Of a DNA stretch of 64,000 nt, positions 1-8,544 are shown one piece after another; the first letter of the stretch is position 1; every line of letters starts with the position of its first letter. Location of the stretch: NCBI GenBank assembly GCA_910579205.1, contig CAJTTD010000001.1, positions 62,001 to 126,000 on the forward strand. Reading direction: 5' to 3'. The translations under genes were made by a program, and so were the position numbers. Origin of the DNA: an uncultured Christensenella sp. Its GTDB lineage: Bacteria; Bacillota; Clostridia; Christensenellales; Pumilibacteraceae. Below the pieces are notes generated by a model. The model did no database searches, had not been told where the DNA came from, and worked only from the letters and a program-made list of their open reading frames with translations.

Positions 1-41
1 CGCGTCGACGTACCCGCAACCGTTACTATAAGCGCTTTCAC
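1..41 (-). CDS. Probable nucleotidyltransferase, N-terminal 13 codons only (partial)
   Basis: A GTG start at 41 overlaps the TGA stop of the epimerase gene and follows a GAGGAG Shine-Dalgarno sequence about 8 bases upstream. The 13 visible residues read MKALIVTVAGTST and run off the window edge. A beta strand followed by a glycine/threonine-rich turn at the very N-terminus is typical of sugar-phosphate or LicC-like nucleotidyltransferases, which bind NTP there. If that is right, the gene would activate a precursor for the polysaccharide made by this operon. The call rests on very few residues; another Rossmann-type enzyme is possible. Confidence 0.45.
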   Translation of the reverse strand, partial: MKALIVTVAGTST

Positions 42-1024
42 TTTTTCAACTCCTCTATGCACATTTCTATGCCTTTTTCGAGCGTTATTTGCGGTTTCCA
101 GCCCGTGCGGTTTTGCAACTTTTCGGTGCTTAACAGTCTGCGTTCGGGATCGGACGCTCTGTATCCGTTGAATATGATCTCGGGATCGCTTATGCCGAGC
201 TTGTCCGCGCATAATTTAACAAGATCGATGATCGTTATCTCTTCTTCCGTGCCGACGTTATAGACCGAACCGTCAAGCGCAGACGGCGTATCCATGAGCG
301 CTATCACCGCCGCGCAACTGTCGTAGTTATGCAAAAAAGTGCGTCTGTTCTTTCTTGAGTTTTCAAGCAATTCAACTTTGCCCGTCTTTGCTAACGACAT
401 TATTATGTGCGGGATTATGTGTTTGGGATACAGCTCGTTTTTGCTGTATACATTGGCAAAACGTATAGAACAACCCGCAATGCGTCCGCTCAAAGATGCG
501 TCGCGCATAAAGAACTCCGTCATTAATTTTCCGACAGCATAACTGGTACGTTGACTGTGTTCGGCATTGGCAAGCGTCAAGTAATCGTCCTCTTTAACTC
601 CGCCCTCGCGCCAAGAATTCATGGAATACACTTCGGATGTAGAGCAGTTTATATACGCATCTGCTTTTACGTCTATCGCTTGCTCCATAAAAGAACACAT
701 TCCCAGCACGTTCGTTTGGAACGTGCGATTCACGTAATAAAAATGTTCGGTATGAACTACAGCCGCGCAGTTTATATATATAAGCTTATCGCAAGAAATT
801 CTCTCTCGCTTTACTTCCGACTGTATTTGCGCCATCTGTTCCGATGAATTCAAATCGAATTCGTGAAATACAAACTTATCGTTACCGAGCATATCTTCAA
901 CTGTAGATATGGACGACGCGAAAAAGTTGTCGAATCCTATTATCTTGTGTCCGTCGCCTATCAGTTGACGCGCAAGCTCGTTGCCCGTCATGCCAGTAAC
1001 GCCGCTTATAACATATAAATTCAT
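38..1024 (-). CDS. NAD-dependent epimerase/dehydratase (extended SDR)
   Basis: A 328-residue extended short-chain dehydrogenase of the type that epimerises, dehydrates or reduces nucleotide-activated sugars. The nucleotide-binding glycines are G8, G11 and G14, a CSTSEVY segment carries the catalytic Ser/Thr near residue 128, and the catalytic pair is Y162/K166 in YAVGK. I chose the ATG at 1024 rather than frames opening further upstream because GGAGAG lies 3-8 bases before it and the Rossmann strand begins immediately. It sits 10 bases after the metallophosphoesterase gene and overlaps the next nucleotidyltransferase gene, so it is in the polysaccharide operon. The sugar substrate cannot be read from the sequence. 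Confidence 0.85.
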   Translation of the reverse strand: MNLYVISGVTGMTGNELARQLIGDGHKIIGFDNFFASSISTVEDMLGNDKFVFHEFDLNSSEQMAQIQSEVKRERISCDKLIYINCAAVVHTEHFYYVNRTFQTNVLGMCSFMEQAIDVKADAYINCSTSEVYSMNSWREGGVKEDDYLTLANAEHSQRTSYAVGKLMTEFFMRDASLSGRIAGCSIRFANVYSKNELYPKHIIPHIIMSLAKTGKVELLENSRKNRRTFLHNYDSCAAVIALMDTPSALDGSVYNVGTEEEITIIDLVKLCADKLGISDPEIIFNGYRASDPERRLLSTEKLQNRTGWKPQITLEKGIEMCIEELKK

Positions 1025-1034
1025 GATCTCTCCT

Positions 1035-1760
1035 TTAAACGCCTTGTTTGAGTCTGTTTTTGTAAAACTGATCGACTTGTCCGTCGTACGCTTGTTGTTC
1101 GCCCTCGATATCGTACTCGACTTTTTCAAAAACGATATTTTCTGTTTTGCAGTCGATGACGGCAAACTGGGCGCGGTTGTTTATATTCCTCGGTTGACCT
1201 ACAGAACCGGGGTTTACAAACACCGTTTTCTTTTTGTTTCTGGCGGTCGGAGCGTCCGCAGCGTAGTACCGTTCAAAAAAGTGCGGTAAATGCGAATGTC
1301 CCGAAAACACGTAATCATAGCGCGAGTATTCGGACAGATCGTCCGACGGCGCAATGCTTTTCCAATAAACATCCGACAAACTGCCGTGAACTACCAAGCA
1401 TTTTTTACCGTCTAAATCTATCTCGCACTTGCCGCTCGCAAGCATACTGCTTTTAATGAACTCCAAAGAGCTGTCGTTAAGCTTGCTTTTGGTATATCTT
1501 GCGCAGTCCCGACCGCGGTCGGACGAAAAGCGAGCATAATCGTCGTTTAATATAGCCGCTTCGTGATTGCCGTAGACGTTACATAATATAGGGTACTTCA
1601 AATGACGAAAAATATCTATAACTTCGTTAGAATGCATGCCGTAATCTATCAAATCGCCGGCGATAACACATCCGTCGATGTTATATACGCTTGCTTTTTC
1701 AAGGACCGCGTTCAACGCATTCAAATTGCCGTGTATATCCGACAGCAAGAGTATTTTCAC
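1035..1760 (-). CDS. Calcineurin-like metallophosphoesterase (YfcE/MJ0936 type)
   Basis: A 241-residue cytoplasmic protein with the full metal-binding set of calcineurin-like phosphoesterases: D8/H10 in SDIHGN, D36 in GDLIDYG, N65/H66 in GNHE, and a later GHSH. Start choice: a GTG at 1760 lies 9 bases after GAGG, while the alternative TTG at 1766 is too close to it. The family splits phosphomono- or diesters with divalent metal ions. Within a polysaccharide locus carrying two LicD domains, a role in removing or recycling a phospho-substituent is possible, but many homologues are general housekeeping enzymes. It has its own predicted promoter inside the end of the preceding gene. Confidence 0.8.
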   Translation of the reverse strand: MKILLLSDIHGNLNALNAVLEKASVYNIDGCVIAGDLIDYGMHSNEVIDIFRHLKYPILCNVYGNHEAAILNDDYARFSSDRGRDCARYTKSKLNDSSLEFIKSSMLASGKCEIDLDGKKCLVVHGSLSDVYWKSIAPSDDLSEYSRYDYVFSGHSHLPHFFERYYAADAPTARNKKKTVFVNPGSVGQPRNINNRAQFAVIDCKTENIVFEKVEYDIEGEQQAYDGQVDQFYKNRLKQGV

Positions 1761-1802
1761 TTTCAAGCACCTCGGCGCGACATTTCGATAATATACAACA
1801 TT

Positions 1803-1831
1803 ATAATATCACAAAATTTGCGCATTGTCAA
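1803..1831 (-). promoter_or_regulatory. Internal sigma-A-type promoter before the metallophosphoesterase gene
   Basis: On the minus strand TTGACA (1826-1831) and TATTAT (1803-1808) are separated by exactly 17 bases. The -35 box lies inside the last codons of the Wzx-LicD gene. It could give the metallophosphoesterase, epimerase and following gene expression independent of the main operon promoter. Confidence 0.6.
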
Positions 1832-4229
1832 AAAGCGCGACATACTGTTCATACGAAATTTGCGAATATTCCGTATAAGACCGCTCCACATCGAAAAAGC
1901 TCTGCCCGTGCATGCTGCCGTTGTTCTTTTCCTTGGGTATTTGCATATAGTCGCCGAACTCTTTGCGCAACACCTCGTCGTAGCATTTGGGAACGGCTAT
2001 CTCTATATCCTCGAATTTGCACGGCACACTCTCGTCAAACAGCGTCTTGTCCCATACTTCCTTTTCGTATCCCGGCGCAAAAGATACAAGCGCGACGGTG
2101 TTTGTCTTCCCGTTATAACGTTTTGCGACACCGTCTATCTTGCGTATTGTCTTTTCCAAATCATGGAACATAAAATATATGCCGCCGACTATCCACTTGA
2201 CGATTTTTTTAATAAGTCCGCAATCATCTTTGACCGTCTTGAAGTTTACCATGCGCTTCAGCGATCGAATCTTATACGCGTGTTCTTCGCGCTTGACATA
2301 ATCGTCGGGAACATTGTCATACGGAAATATATCGATAAATATACCGCAATTTTTACCCGACTTCAAATTATTATAATCTACGGAGCGGAGCAAACACGCC
2401 GTGTCGTTGTTGCGTATCTGCGCATGTCCGCACGAATAACCTTTTTCCGTACCGTTATATTGCAAAAACATATTTTCGGGAAGATATGCTTCGGCTACAG
2501 ACAAAAACTTTTCGTAGTCATCGCGCGGCATCATCAGATCTATATCGTCGTCCCACGGAATAAAACCGTTGTGCCGTATAGCGCCGATAAGCGTTCCGCC
2601 GCTTGCAAAATATTTGAGGTTGTTCTTTTCGCATATTTCTTTAAAAACTTTTACCATGTCAAGCTCTACGCGCCATACCGCACGACGCTTATCGCTCACA
2701 TAGAAATCACTATCGTTACTCTCGGCTTCGATCGTATTGTCCTCACTGCTTTGCATAGCGCTGTCGTCTTTACGTGAAAATCTGCCGAATATCTTGTTTT
2801 TATAATAACGTAAATAATCATAGACAAATTTTACGCGCAGGACCAACAATAACACTGTGTAAAGTATCATTCCGCTCGCTATCTCGAGTATGAGATACCA
2901 AACGTTAGTCGGCAAATACATTTCCATAAAATATATAGGTACAAACATCAGTAAAGCCGCTAACGCATACTTATACCCGTTCATGAATATCTGCTTTACC
3001 GAAACAAACGATCTCGCAAAGTAAACATACAGTATCAGGATCACGATCTCCGCGATAATGGACGCTATCGCCGCGCCTTCCGACTTCCAAAAATATATCA
3101 TAAACGAGTTTAACGCCAAGTTTATGACTGCCCCTACTATCAAAAATATATTGCTCACTCGCTGTCTGTCGAACGGAGTATAAAAGTGCGTGCCCAATAA
3201 ATTACTGATAGATATAATGGGGATCAACGGCGATAAAATGTACAAAAGCGACACGCATTTTTCGTAACCGTCGCCGAGATAGACCGTTACGAGCGACGGC
3301 GCGATAGCTATTATTCCTAGCATCATCGGAAATGCCAAAGCACACGCCACATTGACCGACTTATTGATCAATGTTTTTATATCGTCGAACCGCTTTTGAT
3401 CGTAATAATACGAAATACGCGACCGCATGATAATAAACAACGACGTTATTACAGTCAACGGCAGCTTGACCAATTTATCCGCTTGTTCGTAATACCCGTT
3501 TTCAAAGTCGGAACGCGTGATCGCGCCTATCATCGTTTTATCGAGCACGGTATATATCTGCACGGCTATTGCCGGAACAAAATAAACAAAACACTCTTTT
3601 AAATGAATAAACGGACGTATCTTGCCTATCTTGCCGCCTATGTATTTAAATACCACGGGCAAACTGATAACGTATGCGGCGGCGGTCGTCGCGACCGATA
3701 GTATAGCCGCAATGTTTATATCAGACTTTTGTTTGACAAAAACAAAAACAAGTACGATATACGCGATCTTGGTAAGCACGCCCGTTATTACAAGCACGCC
3801 GAAGTTTTCCACGCCTTGAAAAAACCATGTAAAATCAAACGCCACCGCCAATATCGATAAAGCGTATATTGCGTAAAGCACGTTATTTACTTTATTGACA
3901 TACGAACCTACAAAGCAAAAATAATAAACGATAAGACACGCTACTGTCAAGATCGTGCGAAGTATGACTATTTCAACAAAAAATCGTTTTAGATACTCTT
4001 TATCGTCTCTGTGGATAGCTATCACGCGTTGACCGTACGTCTCAATGCCTATATTGGCAACGAGAATAAAATACGACGAAATGGACGCAACGTAACTGAG
4101 CACGCCCGTTCCGTCCGCTTCCAACATACGCGCAAGATAGGGCGTGATCAATATTGGTATCAACACCGCTACAAGCTTATTGATTATATTGTATACAAAA
4201 TTTCTCTTTATGCTCGGCTTACTTGCCAT
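1809..4229 (-). CDS. Wzx-type polysaccharide flippase fused to a LicD-family domain
   Basis: One continuous 806-residue frame with two domains. Residues 1-480 form a multi-pass membrane protein with the FVYNIINKLVAVLIPILITPYLARML-like opening of Wzx/RfbX flippases, which move undecaprenyl-linked repeat units across the membrane. Residues 481-515 are a polar linker. Residues 515-806 are a LicD domain with the signature GGTLIGAIRHNGF (544-556) followed by PWDDDIDL (558-565), including the metal-binding aspartates. LicD enzymes transfer phosphocholine or other phospho-groups onto glycans. The start overlaps the upstream polymerase gene by 22 bases. A flippase joined to a LicD domain could tie decoration to export, and the domain is predicted cytoplasmic. 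A false fusion from a sequencing error cannot be excluded by eye, but nothing disrupts the frame. Confidence 0.85.
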   Translation of the reverse strand: MASKPSIKRNFVYNIINKLVAVLIPILITPYLARMLEADGTGVLSYVASISSYFILVANIGIETYGQRVIAIHRDDKEYLKRFFVEIVILRTILTVACLIVYYFCFVGSYVNKVNNVLYAIYALSILAVAFDFTWFFQGVENFGVLVITGVLTKIAYIVLVFVFVKQKSDINIAAILSVATTAAAYVISLPVVFKYIGGKIGKIRPFIHLKECFVYFVPAIAVQIYTVLDKTMIGAITRSDFENGYYEQADKLVKLPLTVITSLFIIMRSRISYYYDQKRFDDIKTLINKSVNVACALAFPMMLGIIAIAPSLVTVYLGDGYEKCVSLLYILSPLIPIISISNLLGTHFYTPFDRQRVSNIFLIVGAVINLALNSFMIYFWKSEGAAIASIIAEIVILILYVYFARSFVSVKQIFMNGYKYALAALLMFVPIYFMEMYLPTNVWYLILEIASGMILYTVLLLVLRVKFVYDYLRYYKNKIFGRFSRKDDSAMQSSEDNTIEAESNDSDFYVSDKRRAVWRVELDMVKVFKEICEKNNLKYFASGGTLIGAIRHNGFIPWDDDIDLMMPRDDYEKFLSVAEAYLPENMFLQYNGTEKGYSCGHAQIRNNDTACLLRSVDYNNLKSGKNCGIFIDIFPYDNVPDDYVKREEHAYKIRSLKRMVNFKTVKDDCGLIKKIVKWIVGGIYFMFHDLEKTIRKIDGVAKRYNGKTNTVALVSFAPGYEKEVWDKTLFDESVPCKFEDIEIAVPKCYDEVLRKEFGDYMQIPKEKNNGSMHGQSFFDVERSYTEYSQISYEQYVALFDNAQIL

Positions 4230-5530
4230 TCAGTCTTCCCGATCTTCTTTTGTTTTTTGCCCGACAGTATCGCAGCATATGCAAATATCAAAACTATCAT
4301 GATCGCAATATGGCTGGAGATGATCTGCCCGTAAAAATAATTGCCGTAAAAATGAAGGAATATCGCATGCGATATCAGACCGTAAACTATAAACTTAACG
4401 TTCACATGTCCCAACTGATTTTTGGAAAATTTGCACTTGCCGTAAAAGTGCTCGTATATGAGGATCATCAACGCTTGTAAAACAAACGACCCCGCTACTC
4501 CGAAGTCTATGATGTAAGCGCGGAAAGCGGTATAAACATTGGTGTATATCTCGCCGTTGATATAAACATATTCGGCGTGGATAGAGCCTACATCGCCTTT
4601 TATAAGCCCCAATCGGTCAAAGAAGTGCATTACCGAATAAAACGCTTCTTTTCCCCACAAATCAAAAGTTTTAGGCTCTGCCAAAAATCTGTCCAACGCA
4701 ATTATAGGCGAACCGAAATAGGTAGAAATAAGTCTCATGAAACTATCCGAAGTCCGACCTATTATAAACGACGACAAATAGAAAAGCGCGAGCGCTGCAG
4801 CCAAAGCTAACGCGGGTTTTATAAGACTTTTGAATGTGAATTTTTTGTACGTCAATTTGGATCGCACAAGAGTAAATACAATAACGACGTACACTATAAA
4901 ATATATAAGTTCCGCTCGCGCTCCTGTTATCAATGACGACGCTACAAGAAATACGACGCTCCACAAATAAATCAAATTATGCTTGCATTTACGACGGCTC
5001 TTTTTCTTGACAAGCATGTTATGGATGAAAATATACGAACTGAAATACGCGAAAGACGTAGTGATCTTTAATATATAAATAACGGCACGCGGTATACCTA
5101 GCCCTTCCGTGATAGAACGCTGTCGCATACTCGCCATTTTCTGCGTGAAAGAAGCTCCGTCGCTTATGAGTATCTCGCGCAAATAAAACGCACAGTATAC
5201 CGCCGTTAACAATGCTACGGCGGTGAGCAGGAGCGCATACTTCCATCTCGATATCGATATAACGTCCGCTTGTTTTTCAAGCTCCGTACGTTTTTTATGG
5301 TTTTTTATCAAAGACGCGACAAATATGCTCACGATCAACTGCGCAGGCAAATATATGCATGTCTTTATACTGATATCCGTATTAACAAACTTAGCGCTTA
5401 CTATCGCAAAAAGCGACGATATGGTAAACATCTCGCATATTATACATGCGGGTGCAAATATATCTTTGAACTTGCGCAAGCTGAACAACGTTATCAGTAA
5501 GCAGGTAAAAAACAGTATATACAAATACAC
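4208..5530 (-). CDS. Wzy-like oligosaccharide repeat-unit polymerase
   Basis: A 440-residue protein made almost wholly of hydrophobic segments (about 12), with a larger polar stretch around residues 260-330, as in Wzy/O-antigen polymerase-like proteins. These join lipid-linked repeat units on the outer face of the membrane. The start chosen is the GTG at 5530, two bases past the stop of the preceding glycosyltransferase gene, with AAAGGTGA upstream and a membrane segment immediately after it. The more upstream in-frame ATG (5599) would add 23 charged residues inside the previous gene. The family diverges fast, so the call rests on topology, size and operon position beside a flippase. Confidence 0.7.
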   Translation of the reverse strand: MYLYILFFTCLLITLFSLRKFKDIFAPACIICEMFTISSLFAIVSAKFVNTDISIKTCIYLPAQLIVSIFVASLIKNHKKRTELEKQADVISISRWKYALLLTAVALLTAVYCAFYLREILISDGASFTQKMASMRQRSITEGLGIPRAVIYILKITTSFAYFSSYIFIHNMLVKKKSRRKCKHNLIYLWSVVFLVASSLITGARAELIYFIVYVVIVFTLVRSKLTYKKFTFKSLIKPALALAAALALFYLSSFIIGRTSDSFMRLISTYFGSPIIALDRFLAEPKTFDLWGKEAFYSVMHFFDRLGLIKGDVGSIHAEYVYINGEIYTNVYTAFRAYIIDFGVAGSFVLQALMILIYEHFYGKCKFSKNQLGHVNVKFIVYGLISHAIFLHFYGNYFYGQIISSHIAIMIVLIFAYAAILSGKKQKKIGKTEWQVSRA

Positions 5531-5532
5531 GA

Positions 5533-6459
5533 TCAGAAATTCACCTTTCCCAAGCGACCGCGTTTGCCGTCCTTGTAGCCTTTGATCATTGCGCGCCATA
5601 TGTCGCGCTTTTTACATTTTACAAGCAAAATGCGCGCGATATTTTTCATTAAAAACTTAAAAGCGTCGAATTTTCGGTTTAAACAACGCAAGGCGTACGT
5701 TCTGTTGCGCACGGTGTAATACTCTTTGAACGGTGGCTCGGCATACAAAAACACCGTTTTTCCCATGATGCGTTTCTGTTCCATACCTATCGGCGCGGGA
5801 TGATAATAAAGCGAATCGGTTACTGTAAATACCTTTGCGTCCGCCGATAACGCCCGCAAATAGTAATCTACTTCGTCGCCCTTTATAAAAAAGTCTTTAT
5901 TGGGATAGCCTATCTTCTCCGTCAAACTGCGCGACACAAGCGTTCCGTTGAACGGGTTTATCTCGCCTACGACCTTATTGTCAGTCGCGGCGCTTACGGC
6001 ATCGGAAACCGCAAGGCTATGTTTAATACCGAACGTCAATTTTTCGTCGCTGCAAACGACCAAAGAATTGACCATGAGCATAGATCCTATCGGCTCGTCC
6101 GAAACAGCATCTATAAGCCGCTCGAAACAACGGTCGTTATACGGTCTGCCGTCGTCGTCCATAAGAATTATTCTGTCATAACCGCACTCGACAGCATATT
6201 TCAGACCGTAGTAAAACCCGCCCGCTCCGCCGTAATTATTGTCAAGTTCATATATTTCGATTTTATTATTGCCGCCGAATTTTTCCTTTACATAATCGGA
6301 CGTCCCGTCTGTGGAACTATTGTTTACTACTATTATTTTTTCCACGGCAAAAGTTTGCGATAATACCGCTTCTATATTGCGCGACACCAATTCTTTTCTA
6401 TTATACGTTACTACGACAGCCGCGTAACGAATATCTTTTTGCTCTACCGTTAAAGTCAT
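5533..6459 (-). CDS. Glycosyltransferase family 2 (GlfT2/rhamnosyltransferase-like)
   Basis: A 308-residue GT-A fold enzyme. AAVVVTYNRKELV near residue 13 and VVNNSSTDGT near residue 44 form the nucleotide-binding start, and MDDDGRP carries the metal-binding DDD at 101-103. The segment NNYGGAGGFYYGL (74-86) and the DDDG context resemble galactofuranosyl- or rhamnosyltransferases of this family. No membrane helix is evident, so it probably works at the cytoplasmic membrane face on a lipid-linked acceptor. It lies one base after the next GT2 gene of the operon. Donor and linkage cannot be assigned. Confidence 0.85.
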   Translation of the reverse strand: MTLTVEQKDIRYAAVVVTYNRKELVSRNIEAVLSQTFAVEKIIVVNNSSTDGTSDYVKEKFGGNNKIEIYELDNNYGGAGGFYYGLKYAVECGYDRIILMDDDGRPYNDRCFERLIDAVSDEPIGSMLMVNSLVVCSDEKLTFGIKHSLAVSDAVSAATDNKVVGEINPFNGTLVSRSLTEKIGYPNKDFFIKGDEVDYYLRALSADAKVFTVTDSLYYHPAPIGMEQKRIMGKTVFLYAEPPFKEYYTVRNRTYALRCLNRKFDAFKFLMKNIARILLVKCKKRDIWRAMIKGYKDGKRGRLGKVNF

Positions 6460-6460
6460 T

Positions 6461-7450
6461 TTATCTGCGTTTGCTCCACAGTTGTATAAGACGTATCCAT
6501 CTATGTTTTAAAGCCGCATGCATTATCTTTGCACTTAATGCTTTTTCAAAACGCGCGTTTTTTATTGCAGAATAATACGGTTCGCTATTTAAATTTCCTA
6601 TTATTTCGTTGCGTATCTCTTTATACGGTCTGTCTTGATAAAATCTCGACACTGCCACGGAAAATACTTCGTGAACCGTTTTTCTCCATAACTGTTCTTT
6701 AAAGTCGAATTGCGAAACATCCAATCGATGAGACAAATGTTCGGCTATCAGTCGCGGTCCGTTCCAGTCGAATGGACGTTTTTCTCGCGTCATTGATTCG
6801 TTATTTATTCGGTAGTTATATAACGGCTCGTCCGTAAAATATATAGAATTTGCCTTATACACGCAAGGTATGGTGCATGCGCCGTCTTCGCCTATTTTTA
6901 TGCGCGGATCAACGGACAGCTGAATGTCCGAGTATAAACTCATCCTAAAAGCTTTTGCCCAAACATTGGGCGACAAATAGTCGGCATTGCGGCTTTGTAT
7001 CAAAATGGGAAACAGTCGGCTTTCTATATTTGATCTGTCGAAATACCCGTTAAATTCCATCGATGCATGCTCGCTTTTATCTTGTTCGTTACCGACGTAG
7101 TATCCGCAATACACGATATCGGGTTGGTATCTTTCTATTATTTGTTTGATTTTTTCCAAATATAACGGTTCTACCCAATCGTCGCCGTCAACACAAATAC
7201 AGTATTCGCCCTTTGCAACTTTAACTCCTTCCTGCCGCGCGCTTACAAGCCCGCCGTTGGGTTTGTGTATTACTCTTATGCGCGTTTCCGTATTTGCAAA
7301 CGCGTCGCACATCATAGGACAACCGTCCGTGCTTCCGTCGTCTACGAGTATAAGCTCAAAATCGCGGCATGTCTGATTCAACATGCTTTCCACGCATTTT
7401 CTCAAATAACGTTCAACGTTATATATAGGTACGATGACGGAAAAAAGCAT
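6461..7450 (-). CDS. Glycosyltransferase family 2 (EpsJ-like)
   Basis: A 329-residue GT2 enzyme opening with SVIVPIYNVERYL, then LVDDGSTDG (35-43) and the metal-binding VDGDDWVEP (87-95). The all-alpha C-terminal third is typical of bacterial capsule/EPS GT2 proteins. Its ATG overlaps the stop of the upstream GT4 gene by one base (TAATG), indicating translational coupling. It likely adds one sugar of the repeat unit on the lipid carrier. Sugar specificity is unknown. Confidence 0.85.
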   Translation of the reverse strand: MLFSVIVPIYNVERYLRKCVESMLNQTCRDFELILVDDGSTDGCPMMCDAFANTETRIRVIHKPNGGLVSARQEGVKVAKGEYCICVDGDDWVEPLYLEKIKQIIERYQPDIVYCGYYVGNEQDKSEHASMEFNGYFDRSNIESRLFPILIQSRNADYLSPNVWAKAFRMSLYSDIQLSVDPRIKIGEDGACTIPCVYKANSIYFTDEPLYNYRINNESMTREKRPFDWNGPRLIAEHLSHRLDVSQFDFKEQLWRKTVHEVFSVAVSRFYQDRPYKEIRNEIIGNLNSEPYYSAIKNARFEKALSAKIMHAALKHRWIRLIQLWSKRR

Positions 7451-8544
7451 TATGCTCCTATCAACCTCATTATTTGCTCGTTAATGGCGTTCTTGTCGAA
7501 TTTCTGTTGTGCCAAAGCTCTGCCGTTATTTCCCATTTCAACGATCTTGTCCGTATTTTCGAGAAAGTATACGCATTTATCCGCGATAGCGGACGCGCTT
7601 TTGACATCTACCGTAAAACCGTTAAAACCGTCCGTTACGGCGTCTCTGCAGCCTACGTTGTCCGTTGTTATTACCGCCCGACCGACCGCCGAAGCTTCCA
7701 TTATCGACATGGGCAAGCCTTCTCTATAGTACGACGGTAATACAAAGACAGAGCAGTTTTCCAAATACGGGCGCACATCTTTTGTATGACCGCAATATTC
7801 GACGCTGCCGTCGTCTGTATATTGCTTGATGTCCGACGCTTTGATATTGCCCTCTCCACCCACAAGATAAAATTTTGCATGCGGGTATTTTTGTTTTACC
7901 AAGCGTGCCGCGTCGCAGTATTCGATAACGCCCTTGGTTTTTATGAGCCTCGTAAGCATTAAAAACGTATTGTTATTTTCTATCGGTTTTTGCGCGAAAC
8001 GCTCTAAATCGACGCCGATACCGGGTACAATTTCGCATTGTCGGGGGCGCACGAGTTTTCTCGAAATAAATTCGTTTTTATCGTCGTTATTTAGAAAAAT
8101 GACTTTTTGTACATTTTTAAATGCCTTGCGGTACAATGCGCAAACTGCCGTGCGCAATAGCTTCCATTTTACGCCGTTGTTTGCAAAAACGTCGCCCGCG
8201 CCTTCTACCATGCAGAAAATTTCTTTAACGCCCGCTTTAACAGCGCCGAGCGCACCGAAAATGTTCGGTTTCATCATAAACGTAAAGACGATATCGGGCG
8301 ATATCGATTTAATAAGTTTTTTGTATTTACTCTTTAAAGACAGCGACGAAAAAGGATTTATACTTCTGTTTTCGCCTTTGATGCAATGAAATTCTATGCC
8401 GCGGTTTTCTATTTCCGCTTTGTTTATTTCGTCGAACACTATGACGGAGACTTTATGTCCCGCCAATTGCAACGCTTCGATCAAAGACTTGCGAAAAGTG
8501 ATCACCGAATTTGACGTTGTGCATATCAATAAGATCTTACTCAT
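7450..8544 (-). CDS. Glycosyltransferase family 4 (GT-B fold)
   Basis: A 364-residue GT-B enzyme. The N-terminal acceptor domain starts with KILLICTTSNSVITFRKSL, and the C-terminal donor domain contains EGLPMSIMEASAVGRAVI, the EX7E motif of retaining GT4 enzymes that holds the nucleotide-sugar. It resembles the EpsD/CapM-type enzymes that often add the second sugar of an EPS repeat. It overlaps the upstream HAD-LicD gene by 4 bases (ATGA), placing it firmly in the operon. Confidence 0.87.
   Translation of the reverse strand: MSKILLICTTSNSVITFRKSLIEALQLAGHKVSVIVFDEINKAEIENRGIEFHCIKGENRSINPFSSLSLKSKYKKLIKSISPDIVFTFMMKPNIFGALGAVKAGVKEIFCMVEGAGDVFANNGVKWKLLRTAVCALYRKAFKNVQKVIFLNNDDKNEFISRKLVRPRQCEIVPGIGVDLERFAQKPIENNNTFLMLTRLIKTKGVIEYCDAARLVKQKYPHAKFYLVGGEGNIKASDIKQYTDDGSVEYCGHTKDVRPYLENCSVFVLPSYYREGLPMSIMEASAVGRAVITTDNVGCRDAVTDGFNGFTVDVKSASAIADKCVYFLENTDKIVEMGNNGRALAQQKFDKNAINEQIMRLIGA

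Noticed and set aside
1602..2777. 391-codon open frame on the plus strand
   Set aside because: Antisense to the LicD part and the metallophosphoesterase, with no family resemblance.
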